A stretch of 64,000 nucleotides of DNA from contig NC_050477.1 of NCBI RefSeq assembly GCF_013373865.1, positions 8,860,722 to 8,924,721 on the forward strand, in the 5' to 3' direction. This document shows positions 13,521-25,792 of this stretch, one piece after another. The translations under genes and the position numbers were made by a program. The stretch is from Monomorium pharaonis. Taxonomy: Eukaryota > Arthropoda > Insecta > Hymenoptera > Formicidae. Under the pieces are notes generated by a model. That model worked only from the letters and a program-made list of their open reading frames with translations. It was not told the DNA's origin and did no database searches. Position 1 is the stretch's first letter. Every line of letters begins with the position of its first letter.

Positions 13521-14127
13521 GTAAGTTACAGTTATTTCATTAATAAAATATTTGTGTAAAGTTAAATATTTAATGTTAAAAATTTAAATATATTTAAATA
13601 TTATTTGCTTCTTTAAGACATATATAAATAATTTATTATCTTATATAATTACAAAGAGCAAGCAAGTAACAATAAAAGTTATTTTTTCAAAGTTAGAAGA
13701 CAAGATATACAAAGAGAATATGCTAAATACTGTAGATTTTATGTAAAGGAATGAAGATTTATTCTAATTTGTTCTAAAGTATTTTAAAGTTTAGAAATTA
13801 ACTTAAAAGTAATTTTAATTTCTTCTTTAATCATAAAATTAATTAATAAAAATAATACAAAAATATATTTAAAAGTCTCATTTTAATTCTTATTAAAAAA
13901 ATTAATTTTAAGTTGATTACAAAGACTTTATCAATAAAAAAACTATAAAAAGAAATTTTCTTATTTATTAATAAGAAAACTTTAATACATGTCAGATAAT
14001 GTATGACACATACTTATGTAAAGTGTAGCATAAAACTTAATCAATACAGCGTTAATAAATATTATAGGTCTTGTCTTGCAGTTATGTACTTATATAATAT
14101 TTTATCTCGTGTTTATTCGGTGTATGT

Positions 14128-14166
14128 GTACGTGCGTGCGTGCGCGTGTGTGTGTGCACGCGCGCA
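14128..14166. repeat. GT/GC alternating tract
   Basis: Mixed TACGTGCG, GTGCGC and GTGTGT units in the intron before dynein block 7. Confidence 0.9.
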
Positions 14167-14228
14167 TGATAAAAGCTAAATACTTAATTTGTTACTTTGT
14201 TACTTAACAAAGAATAGTTTTATCTTAG

Positions 14229-14671
14229 ATATCATAATTTCAACTGTGGATTATATACAAAGCACGGCGTTAATCGAATATCTCCTCATTAACGAGACAA
14301 ATATACTTTGCGTGGGTGCAACCGGAAGTGGCAAAACTCTGACAGTGTCAACAAAACTGTCACGTAACATGCCGAAGAAATACATTTACGATTTCATGAC
14401 GTTTTCGGGATCATTTTCGGCGGAACCACGGCGCATCAGACACAAGACAGGGAAACGAAGTACTTCTCTGTCCAACAGGAAATGAGATTAATATCTAATT
14501 TTGTGCAAGACTTAATTAATACAAAATTGGATAAGCGACGTAAAGGTATCTACGGGCCACTAATCCTGAAAAGGCAAATTTTCTTCATTGACGACTTGAA
14601 TATGCCGGCACTAGATACGTACGGTGCTCAACCAGCGATTGAATTAACTCGCCAATTCATGGATTTTAGTG
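14229..14671 (+). pseudogene. Dynein relic block 7: AAA3 P-loop to IELxRQ
   Basis: Encodes NILCVGATGSGKTLTVSTKL (AAA3 Walker A), then in another frame HQTQD and later NTKLDKRRKGIYGP, IFFIDDLNMPALDTYGAQP (Walker B region) and a final DFSG. A frameshift lies near 14413, beside a local repeat of TTTTCGG. About 20 extra codons separate QTQD from NTKLDK compared with the family. Confidence 0.93.
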
Positions 14672-15895
14672 GTATGTGAAATTAATGAAATTAAACAATC
14701 CATAATAACGCACTCAATCAACAGAGATAAATTATTCAAAAAATAAATAATAAAATAAATGAGCATGAGAAAATATAGCATAAGAATTGTTAAATTAAAC
14801 ATGAAATACAGAAGAATAATCGCAAGTATATTTATTCGTAATAAAGTTATTATTATTATAAAATTAAAAGTATGTACAATTTTACTTATATTTGTGTTTT
14901 GTTTCAATATGTCATCATTTTTTAGATGATACGTAACTTTGCAAATACATCTATAAAAGAATATATATATATGTATTTACGTATATAAATAACATTTAAA
15001 CTTTTTAATTTTTGATATAATAAAGGAATTAACAATATTTCTACATTTTAAAAATAATTTTATATTCTTTAAGTTGTACAATGGAGACATAATAAAGATC
15101 AGTAAACAAACTTTTTTATTTTTGTGTCATAACAAATAAAAATTTTAATTTATGATCCTCGTACTTCTTATTAAAAAAATCTCCGTTTAAATGGTTTTTT
15201 TTAATTGTATTACAAATATAAAAGCAGGTAAAATTAACTCTTAAATTAATAAACACTTTACTCTTGATCTTATGACGACTTTTGAAAAAGGTTCTCTTGG
15301 AAAGAAATTAATAATCATTAAAGACTTATACGTATATGATAGTTGGAGACGTAATGGTGTTATCATAATGACTGCTTTTGTTCACCTCTGGGAAAACGGG
15401 ATAATATGCGTGTACAAATTTAGTAGCGTATGAAATAATAATTATAAAATACTCACCCGCGATACATACGGTGCATTTGGAATTCAACAAATTTTAATAG
15501 CCCACTTCTGCAAACGTAATAGTCCCCGAGGCAACCATGCCATTGGAATCGATCTCTTACGTGGGTGGAATTCAATATTATAGATATGTGCAGCCCACAC
15601 ATAAGAAGTGTTAACGTATTTTATTCATTGAATAGAATAAATTACATAATCATGAGATTTTTCATAAAAAAAGCTCTAATTGCATATTATCCGATTATCT
15701 CATTGATTATCTCATTAATTACTTTCTCATCTGAGTACTGTATTAAACTTCAATAAATAAAAAAATTTGCAGAATGTTTTTCCCCATTATTTTTTCTTGA
15801 CCTTAAAATTACAAAAAAAAGGATACCTTACTCATCTGATACAAGATAGCGTGTAATTAGCAATCAAACTTTAAATTGAGATGGATTTTCCCTAG

Positions 15896-16075
15896 GGTGG
15901 TATGACAAAACGGAAATCGGATCCTTCAGGCTGATCGAGGATGTGAATTTCGTCGCAGCTATGGGACCTCCGGGAGGTGGAAGAAACCCAATAACTGCCA
16001 GACTTTTACGGCATTTCCATATTATTGCGTTTCCAGAGTTAGAGGACGATGCGAAAGTGAGATTGCACAGTATTG
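15896..16075 (+). pseudogene. Dynein relic block 8: AAA3, intact
   Basis: Phase-compatible with block 7 (SG|WYDKTEIGSFRLIEDV). Contains the near-invariant FVAAMGPPGGGRNPITARLL and ends before GTAAAA. No stop or shift within the block. Confidence 0.92.
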
Positions 16076-16409
16076 GTAAAACTACACGTTAAATACGTTA
16101 ACGTTAATTGTTCACATTTATCGACAATTATCTAAGAAAGATCGGTCATATTATTTTTAGCTAGAAATAAAAATGTAAAATTTTTGCTGAAATTGCGATC
16201 TTGTTGAGTAGAGAAACGAAGTTACTTGGATGAAATTTTCATGCGAAATTTCAAACATGTACATGTCGAATGAGAAATTACGAATCGCATTTTTTGTGCT
16301 TAAAGCAAATGTAATATAAAATTACAAGGTTATGTAATCTAAACTCTCTTTTGCTTTCTCTTTTCTTTATGTATGTTTGTATATATGTATATGGATAAAT
16401 AGACATAAG

Positions 16410-16413
<4 letters not shown>

Positions 16414-16449
<36 letters not shown>
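16414..16449. repeat. (GA)n microsatellite
   Basis: About 18 GA units in a pseudogene intron. Confidence 0.97.
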
Positions 16450-16453
<4 letters not shown>

Positions 16454-16619
16454 GAAAAAGAGGAGAGAAAAAAAGAGAATTCTTAGCATTTATAAGTTAT
16501 TAGACAACATGAAAAAAATACATAACATAACAACTTTACAAAAAAGTTGCAATCTAAATTTATTGCACAATATTTAATTTAGCTTTGAAATGCTAATTAT
16601 TATGTTGAATATACGCAAC

Positions 16620-16960
16620 ATCTTTTGTCCGGAACTGCACGTACTTGATGCGTATGTTTCCTTCCACTACGCCGTCAGGTTTTCTTCCATCAAATCCACG
16701 CCCAGTCTCGTATTATCGTGACTCGTAGAAAAGACGGAACACCGCGGCATCGTAGTTCATACTGTTTGCTCTGTTCCTCCATGCCCGTCGCAATTAAACG
16801 TCGTAAATCGTGATCATACCGACCATAATTTATCATAATCACCTGCCCAGTTGATATAATAGAGACTATAATCAACCCTGCCTACTCCACGCACCCACGA
16901 GACCTTCTGCACGTTTCAACCAAGGTCGACGAGGCGGGTCCGAGTTTAAATACCACTGAT
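16620..16960 (-). other. GC-richer, coding-like block of unknown origin inside a dynein intron
   Basis: This stretch stands out from its AT-rich surroundings. On the minus strand three overlapping frames give protein-like runs with few stops, such as VDYSLYYINWAGDYDKLW, IATGMEEQSKQYE and FDGRKPDGVVEGNIRIKY. It could be a decayed exon from another gene or transposon. I do not recognise the protein. Confidence 0.3.
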
Positions 16961-17612
16961 TAAATATTCATGTCAAACACATTTATATTCCTGCGGAGGA
17001 TTTTCCCGGTTCTGATACATTTGAACGTCATACCTAACATTAATTAGATATTGAACCAAGAAAATGATATTATTATCATACATTATTACATGCAAGAGAT
17101 TGGAATGATATAAATTTTAATTAAGATACTATGGCAATTACTTTTTAATATAAAAATGTATGATCGATACTCGATACATGATGGTTAGTGTTATAGTCTA
17201 TTTTCATTCTAGGGCTTTATCTTTTACAAACTCTGAATTGAAGTTTGATATTAAAAGGTTTCCGATATTAATCTTTTGTTATAGAAACTTTATCTTTAGA
17301 TCTCTTTTTTAATTGTCAAATGTAAATATTTCTAAATTTCATCAAATAAGAATCCTTATAATTAAAATTTTATTAAAGTAAATTTAAATTAAATTGTCTA
17401 TAATTAAATACATATTTATATATAAATATTTAAAAAATGATTTTAATTACTCAAGAATTTTATCCAAAGAAAATGCTACGCACTAAAAATTATTTACATA
17501 TTTATGAAAGCTAAATATTAAATGTAAATATGTACATATTTTTATGATAATATATTCGAAATTAAAGATAAACACACTTAGTAATCTAATCGTTTTCTTA
17601 TTTATTTTACAG

Positions 17613-17830
17613 TCGCATATCTTTAAAACAATCCTTGACTCGTGGGTGTCGAACATATCAGAACTTTATAATCTGCTTGATGATGTAGTGGATGTCACTT
17701 TAAAACTTTTCACAGTTATACGCAGTAAAATGTTACCAATTTCTAATAAATCACACTATACATTTAATCTTCGTGAGCTGAGCAAAGTCTTCCAAGGCAT
17801 CCTTATGGCAGACGCACGAAAAATATTAAT
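17613..17830 (+). pseudogene. Dynein relic block 9: AAA3 end
   Basis: Acceptor TTTTACAG leads into IFKTILDSW, then KSHYTFNLRELSKVFQGILM, the conserved close of AAA3. The frame runs on past MADARKI to a stop without a visible GT donor, so the 3' splice boundary is lost or has decayed. The end is approximate. Confidence 0.9.
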
Positions 17831-18414
17831 TAATATAACTTCTTTTTACATATCTAAGTTAAAAATTAATTGTATTTAAATAAAAAGTAATAACGGACTC
17901 GATAATAATGGATTTTTCTATACAATGGAAAAAGCTGTATGAAGAGAACATGTGCTCAAGTGATTAGAATACGTATATAGTCAGACAAACGTTGGCTTTA
18001 ACTACACATAGCGCTTTCGGCATTGCACGAGCAATATATCATTATTATTAAAAATGATATAAAGTGAAAAAGGATATTTATTTAACAAAGCGAAAAAACA
18101 TTGCTCAAAGTGATTTCATGCGTGACAAAGAAGGTCACACTACATATAAATCAATGAATGTTGCAATCCCATTGCTGTGAAAGAGAGATTAATTTAATCC
18201 GATTTAGTACTTTATTCATGTACTGTCGGCGTGAAATTGAATGCTACACTTTGTACGATTTATCATGAGACAAAAATACATGTTACTGCGGGATTATGTC
18301 TAACAAAAATCTACATCTTTAGTTATTTTCTTACAATCCATTAATTTTTGTAAAAATTGTTTTATATATTATGTTATGTTTGTGTTGTATTTGATGTACT
18401 TTCTTTTATATTAG

Positions 18415-18624
18415 ATTCACGTTATTATTACTTTGGTATCATAAGAATATGCGAGTCTTCAGTGATCGTTTAATTAACGATGAAGCAAAAAATGGTTTAA
18501 TCAATTTTTACGAGATATATTGAAGAAAAAGTTTAATTATGACGCTGACGATATTATTGGAAAGAAACTATTATTTCATAATGACTTTTGTAATCCAGCT
18601 GGAGAATATAAACAGATAATAAAT
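18415..18624 (+). pseudogene. Dynein relic block 10: AAA3-AAA4 linker, 1-bp frameshift
   Basis: LLLWYHKNMRVFSDRLINDE matches the LRLWYHENCRVF region. At the T-run 18505-18509 the frame breaks: the next part, FLRDILKKKFNYDADD and HNDFCNPAGEY, is in the neighbouring frame. One lost T explains it, and the resulting stop is TGA at 18521. Confidence 0.88.
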
Positions 18625-18729
18625 ATTGAAAAAATAATTTATTATTTTTAAAATAAAAAATTAACATTTATATTAGTACTAATATTATAATTTGTAAATA
18701 ATATATCTTTAATAATAAATAATAATAAA

Positions 18730-18860
18730 TAATTTGCAATAGTACTTAATATAATACTTAATAATAGTACTTAATATAATACTTAATAGTACTTAATAAT
18801 AATACTTAATTGATAATTAATACATTTAGCAATAAATAGTAATTAATAATAAATAATAAT
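18730..18860. repeat. AT-rich minisatellite, ACTTAATA-type units
   Basis: Short units such as AGTACTTAATATAAT and ACTTAATAATAGT recur tandemly with small length changes in an intron of the dynein relic. Confidence 0.75.
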
Positions 18861-19042
18861 TAATATAAAATTTAATAATTTGTGTGCAAATATTGCAACT
18901 GGATATTATAACACTTATAAATAATAATAAATTACACAAATTTAATATAGAATTTAGATTTTTTGCACATTTTTTATAAGAGGTCCTTTATAAATATAAT
19001 TATAAATAAATAAAGACGCTTTACTTTATTAATCTGTTTTAT

Positions 19043-19207
19043 GGATGAAAAGTATTCTAGTCAATTTTTTAGACAATTATAATGAATTAACAACATCGCC
19101 GATGCAATTGGTACTTTTCGAAGATGCAATAAACCATATTTGTAGAATAACACGAATACTTCGACAATCTGGAGGAAATGCCTTATTGCTTGAAATGAGT
19201 GGATCAG
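19043..19207 (+). pseudogene. Dynein relic block 11: AAA4 start
   Basis: ILVNFLDNYNELTTSPMQLV followed by LFEDAINHICRITRILRQ and GGNALLLEMSGS, then a GT donor. This is the AAA4 entry. The P-loop, normally GVGGSGRQS, reads EMSGSERRS across the splice, so two glycines are gone. Confidence 0.92.
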
Positions 19208-19271
19208 GTACGCTATAATTATTAAATTAAAAACGAAATACAAAATAGAATACGGTTTTTTTTCTTGTTAG

Positions 19272-19436
19272 AACGTCGAAGCCTGACAAAGCTTTCATTT
19301 TACATCAAGGAATACAATTGTTACCAAATTGAAATTAACAAAGCGTATACGATTCACAACTGGCGAGATGACATTAAGAACATAATGTTGAAAGCGAGAT
19401 GCTCAATCTCTTGTCTTTTTGGTCTCCGAAACGCAG
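19272..19436 (+). pseudogene. Dynein relic block 12: AAA4
   Basis: Completes the P-loop with RRSLTKLSFY, then YQIEINKAYTIHNWRDDIKN (family: SKNYGMSEWRDDVKK). Near 19415 the frame shifts; the expected VFLVSETQ lies in another frame just before GTAAGA. Confidence 0.9.
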
Positions 19437-20197
19437 GTAAGATACGGACCAGAAAACTTGAAGTATGTTTAAATTAAAAATTCATAATTGTTTCTAAAAG
19501 ATTTATATTCACACTTTTATTTATATTATATAAACAAATAGAATTATATCTTTTAAAAGGATATTAATAATATTAAAACGCATCTAGAAGAAATAATTCA
19601 CGTTTTTAACAAAAAAAATTTTGTAAAGCAGAGAATAAAATAACTGACTTTAGAAATACAAAATATCAACAAGTTATATTATTATTTACAATTTCAATTA
19701 TATCATATTATTATACATTATTTTATTGTAATTATTTATTGTTGTTATTATAAACAAATTATGACATTTCTAACTAAATTTTAATGTTAGACATTAAAGT
19801 ATTATTACAATTAATTATTATAACTTATTAGAATATCTTTTTATTATTATATATACAATTACACACATAAAAAATTTATTAATAATTTCTAATAATAGTA
19901 AACTCATATATTATAAATAATAAACTTATATTTGTATTAATTTTTTATATTGAAAAGTAAACTTTTTCAATATAAAATTATTTTAAGTTTTGTAGTTAAA
20001 TCAAAGTTATTAATGATAATTATATAATTTCGCATATATTATATTAAAAAATGACAAACGTATACACATAATGTTATTTACAGCAAGCTTATATTTATTG
20101 ATAACTGTTTTATGATAACAGAGTTTTCGAACAAAGCTCCGTTTTCATATATAAACCATGTCTCCGAGGTATTCTACGAAATTATATGTCTTTGTAG

Positions 20198-20412
20198 ATA
20201 AAGAATGACTCTATGTTAGAGGATTTAAACAACATCAGAGGATTTAAATAACGAAGATGTTTCGAACATATATCAAGCTGATGAAGTAGATAAAATATAT
20301 AAGCAATGCGAGCGCCAGCACAAGAGGCTGGGCTACAGATCAATAAAAGCAACCTTTCCTCCGTTTATCTGAAGACAATCAGAAGTAACTCACACACTGT
20401 CATTACAATGAG
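20198..20412 (+). pseudogene. Dynein relic block 13: AAA4, tandem duplication and shifts
   Basis: Starts IKNDSMLEDLNN after TTTGTAG. The motif GAGGATTTAAAYAAC occurs twice at about 20218-20250, a local duplication that breaks the frame. EDVSNIYQADEVDKI and then, in a third frame, EAGLQINKSNLSS and IRSNSHTVITM follow. The end joins block 14 in phase. Confidence 0.88.
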
Positions 20413-21291
20413 GTACTTTTTATAAAGAAATATAAATTTTAATGCAATTCTGGTGCGCATTGCTTAAGAATAATAAACATAATCATTTAAAACTGTAAAT
20501 TTTGAAAATCACGTTTTTACAATCTATAGATATTAATTATATTTATTTGCATTTTGAAAGAAATAATCGCAATATACAAGCGTTTATAAAAAATTAACAA
20601 GATTTATGCCATGTCAAGAAGTTTTTTGTAAAAGTATAAGAGAACGTGACTTTCATCAATAGTTTTAAAATGTTAGACACGCAATGTTGAGTCATGCAAA
20701 CCAAATTATTGTTTGTCACGATATGATAATAGTGAACCCATAGTAAGGTTCACCCGTGAGATATGTATGTTACTATGAGTAAATTCTAATGAATTGAATG
20801 TTACATAGCTTTTACTATATCCGCAAAATTATTAATCGTATTTTGCGTCACACATGTCATAAAGCAAAATCATGTGACAGTAATCTCAAGTGGAATGTGA
20901 TAAATGAATCATAAATGATATTATAACTTCTATGAAAATTTGTTAGAGAATTCGTTAGAGAATCAATATACACATTCAACATAAATAATGCATGCATTTA
21001 ATTCAACAATAAATATTCTACCAAAAGTAGTTTAAAAGCTACTTTTATTAAACAATAATGATATTAATTTATTTGTATTTTTAAATATACGGATAATTTA
21101 TAGGTTATAAACATTTGAAGTACCACCATAAAATTATACGCAACAATCATTTATATTAATTGTCATTTAATTCAAAAGCCGTGTAATCTCTCGAGAATAA
21201 TATGATATATGAGGAATTATATTCAATAGCAAAACAATGTAATTATAAAGTTAGTCAATATTAATAGATAAAAATATAGAAATAATAGAAA

Positions 21292-21300
21292 AAGAGAGAA

Positions 21301-21346
<46 letters not shown>
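21292..21346. repeat. (GA)n microsatellite
   Basis: A GAGAAA-interrupted start, then about 20 pure GA units. Confidence 0.97.
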
Positions 21347-21349
<3 letters not shown>

Positions 21350-21724
21350 AGTCAATCAATAAATAATGAACAAACAATTAACCGACAAATTTAATTTCTT
21401 TATTTAATATCTGTCTATCTGATTTTATTTAATCTGTCGATTTCTCAGGGAATACGCAAATTGTTTATAATGCAGATTGATTAATGTTAAAATTGTCAAT
21501 TTTATACAAATTTCTATAAAATTTACATAAAATTCTGTTTTATTTTATTTAATAAGCTTAATGGAGTAATACTATATACATATAATTCTATGTACTTGTA
21601 TATATTACATGTACGAAACTATAATAATTAAACAGTTTAAGAAGATTTGCTAAACTATAAGCGTCTAGAATATAGTCCTAAACCCTTTTAACTTATCTTC
21701 AATAAACTGTTTAAAGAGATTTGT

Positions 21725-21801
21725 TCTCCCTCTCTCTCTTTCCCTCCCTTTCTCCCTCCCTCCCTCCCCTCTTCCCCCTGCGTGTGTGTGTGTGTGTGTG
21801 T
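21725..21801. repeat. Polypyrimidine tract with (TG)n
   Basis: A CT/CCT-rich run turns directly into about ten TG units. Simple-sequence DNA in a pseudogene intron. Confidence 0.9.
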
Positions 21802-22043
21802 TCTTCTAGATATATATTAACTAAATTTAAATATTTAAAATATTTAAAATAAGTATATTAAATGAATAATTTAACATGTAAATATTTATAGAAAAATACT
21901 AAAGCACATTAATAGAAAAAGTTCACAAATTAATACAAAATATCTAACTTTTTTATACTATACTATTTTATTAAAACATCCATGACTTAATCTATCAAAT
22001 CATAAATTTATAATTAGCTTAATATTACATTTCCAATATTCAG

Positions 22044-22146
22044 CCCAATTCGAGATACATTTCGCGTTCGCATCAGACAATTCCCGGCGCTAGTAAATTG
22101 TTGTACTATTGATTGGTTTTACCACTGGCCGGATGCTGCGCTTCAG
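22044..22146 (+). pseudogene. Dynein relic block 14: end of AAA4, intact
   Basis: Joined to block 13 it reads MSPIRDTFRVRIRQFPALVN and CCTIDWFYHWPDAALQ, a near-perfect family match, between an AG acceptor and GTTTGT. No lesion within the block. Confidence 0.95.
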
Positions 22147-24530
22147 GTTTGTATTACACAATAAAGTGTGACATTACTAAAAATATATTCACCTTCGCAG
22201 TTCTTTATTATATTTTTATATTATCTTTAAATAAATGTATCTTTAAATAAAGATATAAAAATTAATATTATACCTATTTCTAATATGTTAATTATGTATA
22301 TGTATATTTTGCATAAATATTACTTATACAAATTTTAATGTAATTCCTAAGTCTATAATTAACATCGTCAACGTTTAAAACTGTTCAAAATATGTTTTAA
22401 TATAATGAGAAAGAAATATAATGTGCGTTGGCATTTTTAAAAATACATCCGCAAAAATGTTTGGCATGCTCGTAATAAAAAAGATGCAGTGTACAAATGT
22501 GTTATTTAGTTTTCTGCTTTTGTATTATACCAAAAACATTTTACAAACAAAACAATAAATGCACAAAATGAGATGTAAAAATGTACACAATATTTTAAAT
22601 TTTCAATCCATTAATAGCATATAATTTCCACACAATATTAAATAAAAAATTAAGAGTAAGTAATACAATATAATTATTATATATATAGTAATTATATTGG
22701 ATTATTTAATTTTAATATATTATTATTATTTATTATTATTTAACACAAATCAGCTTTTCTATTAATCTAAATTAAAACATCTAAATGCTCCCTAGAATAA
22801 GTTGTAATTATATAGTAGCATATATAGATTAATAAATAAAGAAGCTAATCGTGATAAATGATAATCATAATACAACTTTACAAGTAATTTTAATTTAATC
22901 TAATGATTGTTATCAGAATATTCACGTGATAGACACTTAATTAGCAACTTTAGATTTTTTAAATTAATATGCCTAAAAGGATTAAAAGTTTGACGGATGG
23001 ATTACAAATAATTAAATACATAAGATGTACCATAACTATTTGTATATAAAAATCTCTTTGATGAGCTTTTAGTGATTGATATATACAATCTGTCAAATAA
23101 TTATCTTTTTAAAACTAATTATTAAAAATAAATTATTTCATCCATAGTTCCAACAAATTAATTTTTCAAAATTATTTTAAGGAAGAAAAATATGCACTTT
23201 AATATCAGAATACTATTTTCCTATTTTTATAATTCTACGTTTAATATTATTACAGTATTAATTATAAAAATAAATAATAAATAAATAATTAAATTTGTAA
23301 ATGCATAAAGTCAAACATAATACACACAAGACTTATTTGAAAAATTATTTTTTAAAAATCTAAAAAAAAAAATAAGAATTTTATTTTTAAAAATGTCATA
23401 GCAACCATGTTTTTTTTAATTTAAATAAGATAATTACATTTACTTTTTTAAAAAGTTATATAGAGAAATGTTTTCATACATTTAAGACATTTAATATTTT
23501 AGTGTCCTAAATATATAATACTTAAATAATATAATCAAATATAACATTTAAATAAATTTTTAATTAACATTTGAATTAACATTTTATATAATTAACATTT
23601 AAATCTACTTAACTCATGTGCAAATTGCATTTTTTATTATGTCAGATCAAAATATAGAAACGTACATTTAATGCCAAATGTAATAAAAACGGATCTTAGC
23701 GAATGCAACATTTAAGAACTACAACATTATAAATTTAAAGCTTTGCTTCTGATTTCCGGAAAAATCTTACAATAAATTAAATGTTAAAATATAAGCGTGC
23801 GCATGAGTTTATGTAGCGCAAAATCCCTGTATTACTTTGTTGAAATTTGTAAGTTTCAAGTTATTATGAAATTTACAATATGGTAGATAATTGTACGATT
23901 ACGATTTGTTAAAAATTATAATCTATATTTGCTAGAGCATAACAACGCATCTCTTGTCGGATATCAAACACAAGTTAGTCTCGGAATTCTTCGGAATGCG
24001 AAGTTTCAACTCTTGAAACTTCGCATTCCATCGTAAAAATATACCTGTTCATGCATTCTAGTGTGATCGACACCGGTAATTGTTCGTTAAAAGTAAACAC
24101 GCAATATTAATATTTTTATATTTTTATTAATTTTGTTGCTAATATAAAAAATTGTTGTAATAAATAATTTATCTTAAGAATTGGACCGTCATAACTATGT
24201 TACGTCATATTTGAAATTGTCGAATTATGGTGATCTTCTAAAAAAGAAAAAAGATTAATTAAACTTTTTAATAATATGTTTATTCACTGGTAAGTAAAAA
24301 ATAAATTTAACCAATAATTAATGTAAAATAAATTAATAAAAAGTACAAAATGTATGATTAAACAATATTTTCTAATTATTAAAAGATTATTTTATATAAT
24401 ATTATATAATATTACAAAAAAATAAAGAAAAGTATTTAGAAAAGACTCGGTTAATTTTACATAATATGAATGTAATTAAGACAATTAAAGGGTTGAAGTA
24501 TAAACATTCTTATTTTATTTAATACACTCC
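22147..24530. other. AT-rich pseudogene intron; missing stalk-base exon
   Basis: The family has about 100 residues here (AAA4 end to the YVTPKSYLEL stalk base). No frame in this interval matches them, so the exon or exons were deleted or have decayed beyond recognition. The only structured element I see is the hairpin at 23993-24029. Confidence 0.6.
23993..24029. repeat. Perfect 17-bp inverted repeat, 3-nt loop
   Basis: GGAATGCGAAGTTTCAA, loop CTC, then its exact reverse complement. It is GC-richer than its surroundings. Confidence 0.95.
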
Positions 24531-24545
24531 TTATTTTATTAGCCC

Positions 24546-24792
24546 TTAGTATAACGGGGGACAAATTTCATAGGTCAAAGGTAAATGACCGCCGATAGTT
24601 TTCCAGTCTATAAATTTAACGCCGACTGTCTGACGGTAGCTCGTAATTTGTGGTAAATTCGGAATATCGATTTGCCCTGTGTGCAGGCCGTGGGTATTAT
24701 TCGTACTAGAAGGCAGGAAATGAAACGTCTCAATTCTTAAAACCCTTGCAATATACATGTCGGTAACTTTTTTAATGTATGTAATATCGAGT
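24546..24792 (-). CDS. Orphan open frame resembling a 3'-terminal exon, unknown protein
   Basis: The minus strand has a TTGCAG acceptor-like site, then 81 open codons ending PLTYEICPPLY and TAA, with AATAAA 5-10 bases further on (24535-24540). Internal segments PNLPQITSYRQTVG and KFIDWKTIGGHL look protein-like. It lies antisense inside the dynein relic, where the stalk-base exon is missing. I do not recognise the family. It may be the last exon of a gene, a fragment carried in by rearrangement, or chance. Confidence 0.35.
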
Positions 24793-24959
24793 CTGCAAGT
24801 ATAATATATCCAAAAAGATCATCCTAGCTTAACCCGAACTGTATTAAGCATGTTCTCCATAGTAATTCAATTTTCGGATTAATATTTGCATTTATTGTGG
24901 AAGATAGATACTAATATTTTCTATTTCGTTTATTTGCCATTTATTCGTTATTTAAATAT

Positions 24960-24962
<3 letters not shown>

Positions 24963-25002
<40 letters not shown>

Positions 25003-25022
25003 GTGTGTGTGTGTGTATATAT
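24963..25022. repeat. (AT)n(GT)n compound microsatellite
   Basis: About 15 AT units pass through ATGT into GT units. Confidence 0.95.
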
Positions 25023-25262
25023 AAACACATCAAGTTACTAAAAACAAGGAAAATTTCATTGCTTTGAAGACTTTGTGTTTCTAGTGTTGATTAGCATTCC
25101 AACGAAACGAGAACGCATCTGTTTAAACTATACGAGCCCATAATGAAAATTCACTGCCTCTCGAATTCGTTCACAACAAGACAATGCAAATTAATTACTT
25201 CATTGGATCTGCATAAATCAGCATACAACTTAGTCTTTATAACGCATGCCTTTCTCGAACAG

Positions 25263-25390
25263 GATTAAATAAATTGGCGAACAGATGCAGAAGTGAGAGA
25301 TATACAGAAGATACTAAAACGTACAAAACCTGAGCTTGAGAAAGCGGCAGAAGCTCTTCAGGAATGATACATGAGATTACTCGAGATACA
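25263..25390 (+). pseudogene. Dynein relic block 15: stalk helix CC1
   Basis: After CGAACAG the frame gives GLNKLAN, shifts, then continues AEVRDIQKILKRTKPELEKA, a coiled-coil stretch at the place of GLDKLLRTSEDVAKMQ. TGA at 25365-25367 interrupts it before YMRLLEIQ and a GTAAGC donor. Confidence 0.78.
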
Positions 25391-25792
25391 GTAAGCACCT
25401 CAAACTCTGTCAAAGATAGTTTTGCATTTTCATCATTCAAAAACTTTTCTTATTTCATATTTTATATAAATATCTAACTTAGAAATATAACTCAGAAATT
25501 AATAAAGTTTTGCTAACAGAAAATATTTAAACAACTAAGTAAAAATAAGCCTTATTTATTAGTCACAGCTTTTGCAGCGTGATATTTCTTGTGTGAATAT
25601 ATATATATATATATACATTTTCAAGTTCTTCCAATTGCGCGCCCCAAATAATTTTGATTTATCGCAATATTAAATTAATAATCAATTTAATACTAATAAT
25701 AAACGTCTATTATAATACTAATGCTAAGCATCTTTTAAACACTGAAGAAACATATATTATTTAATTTAATATTCTTTAACAGCTAAAATAAA

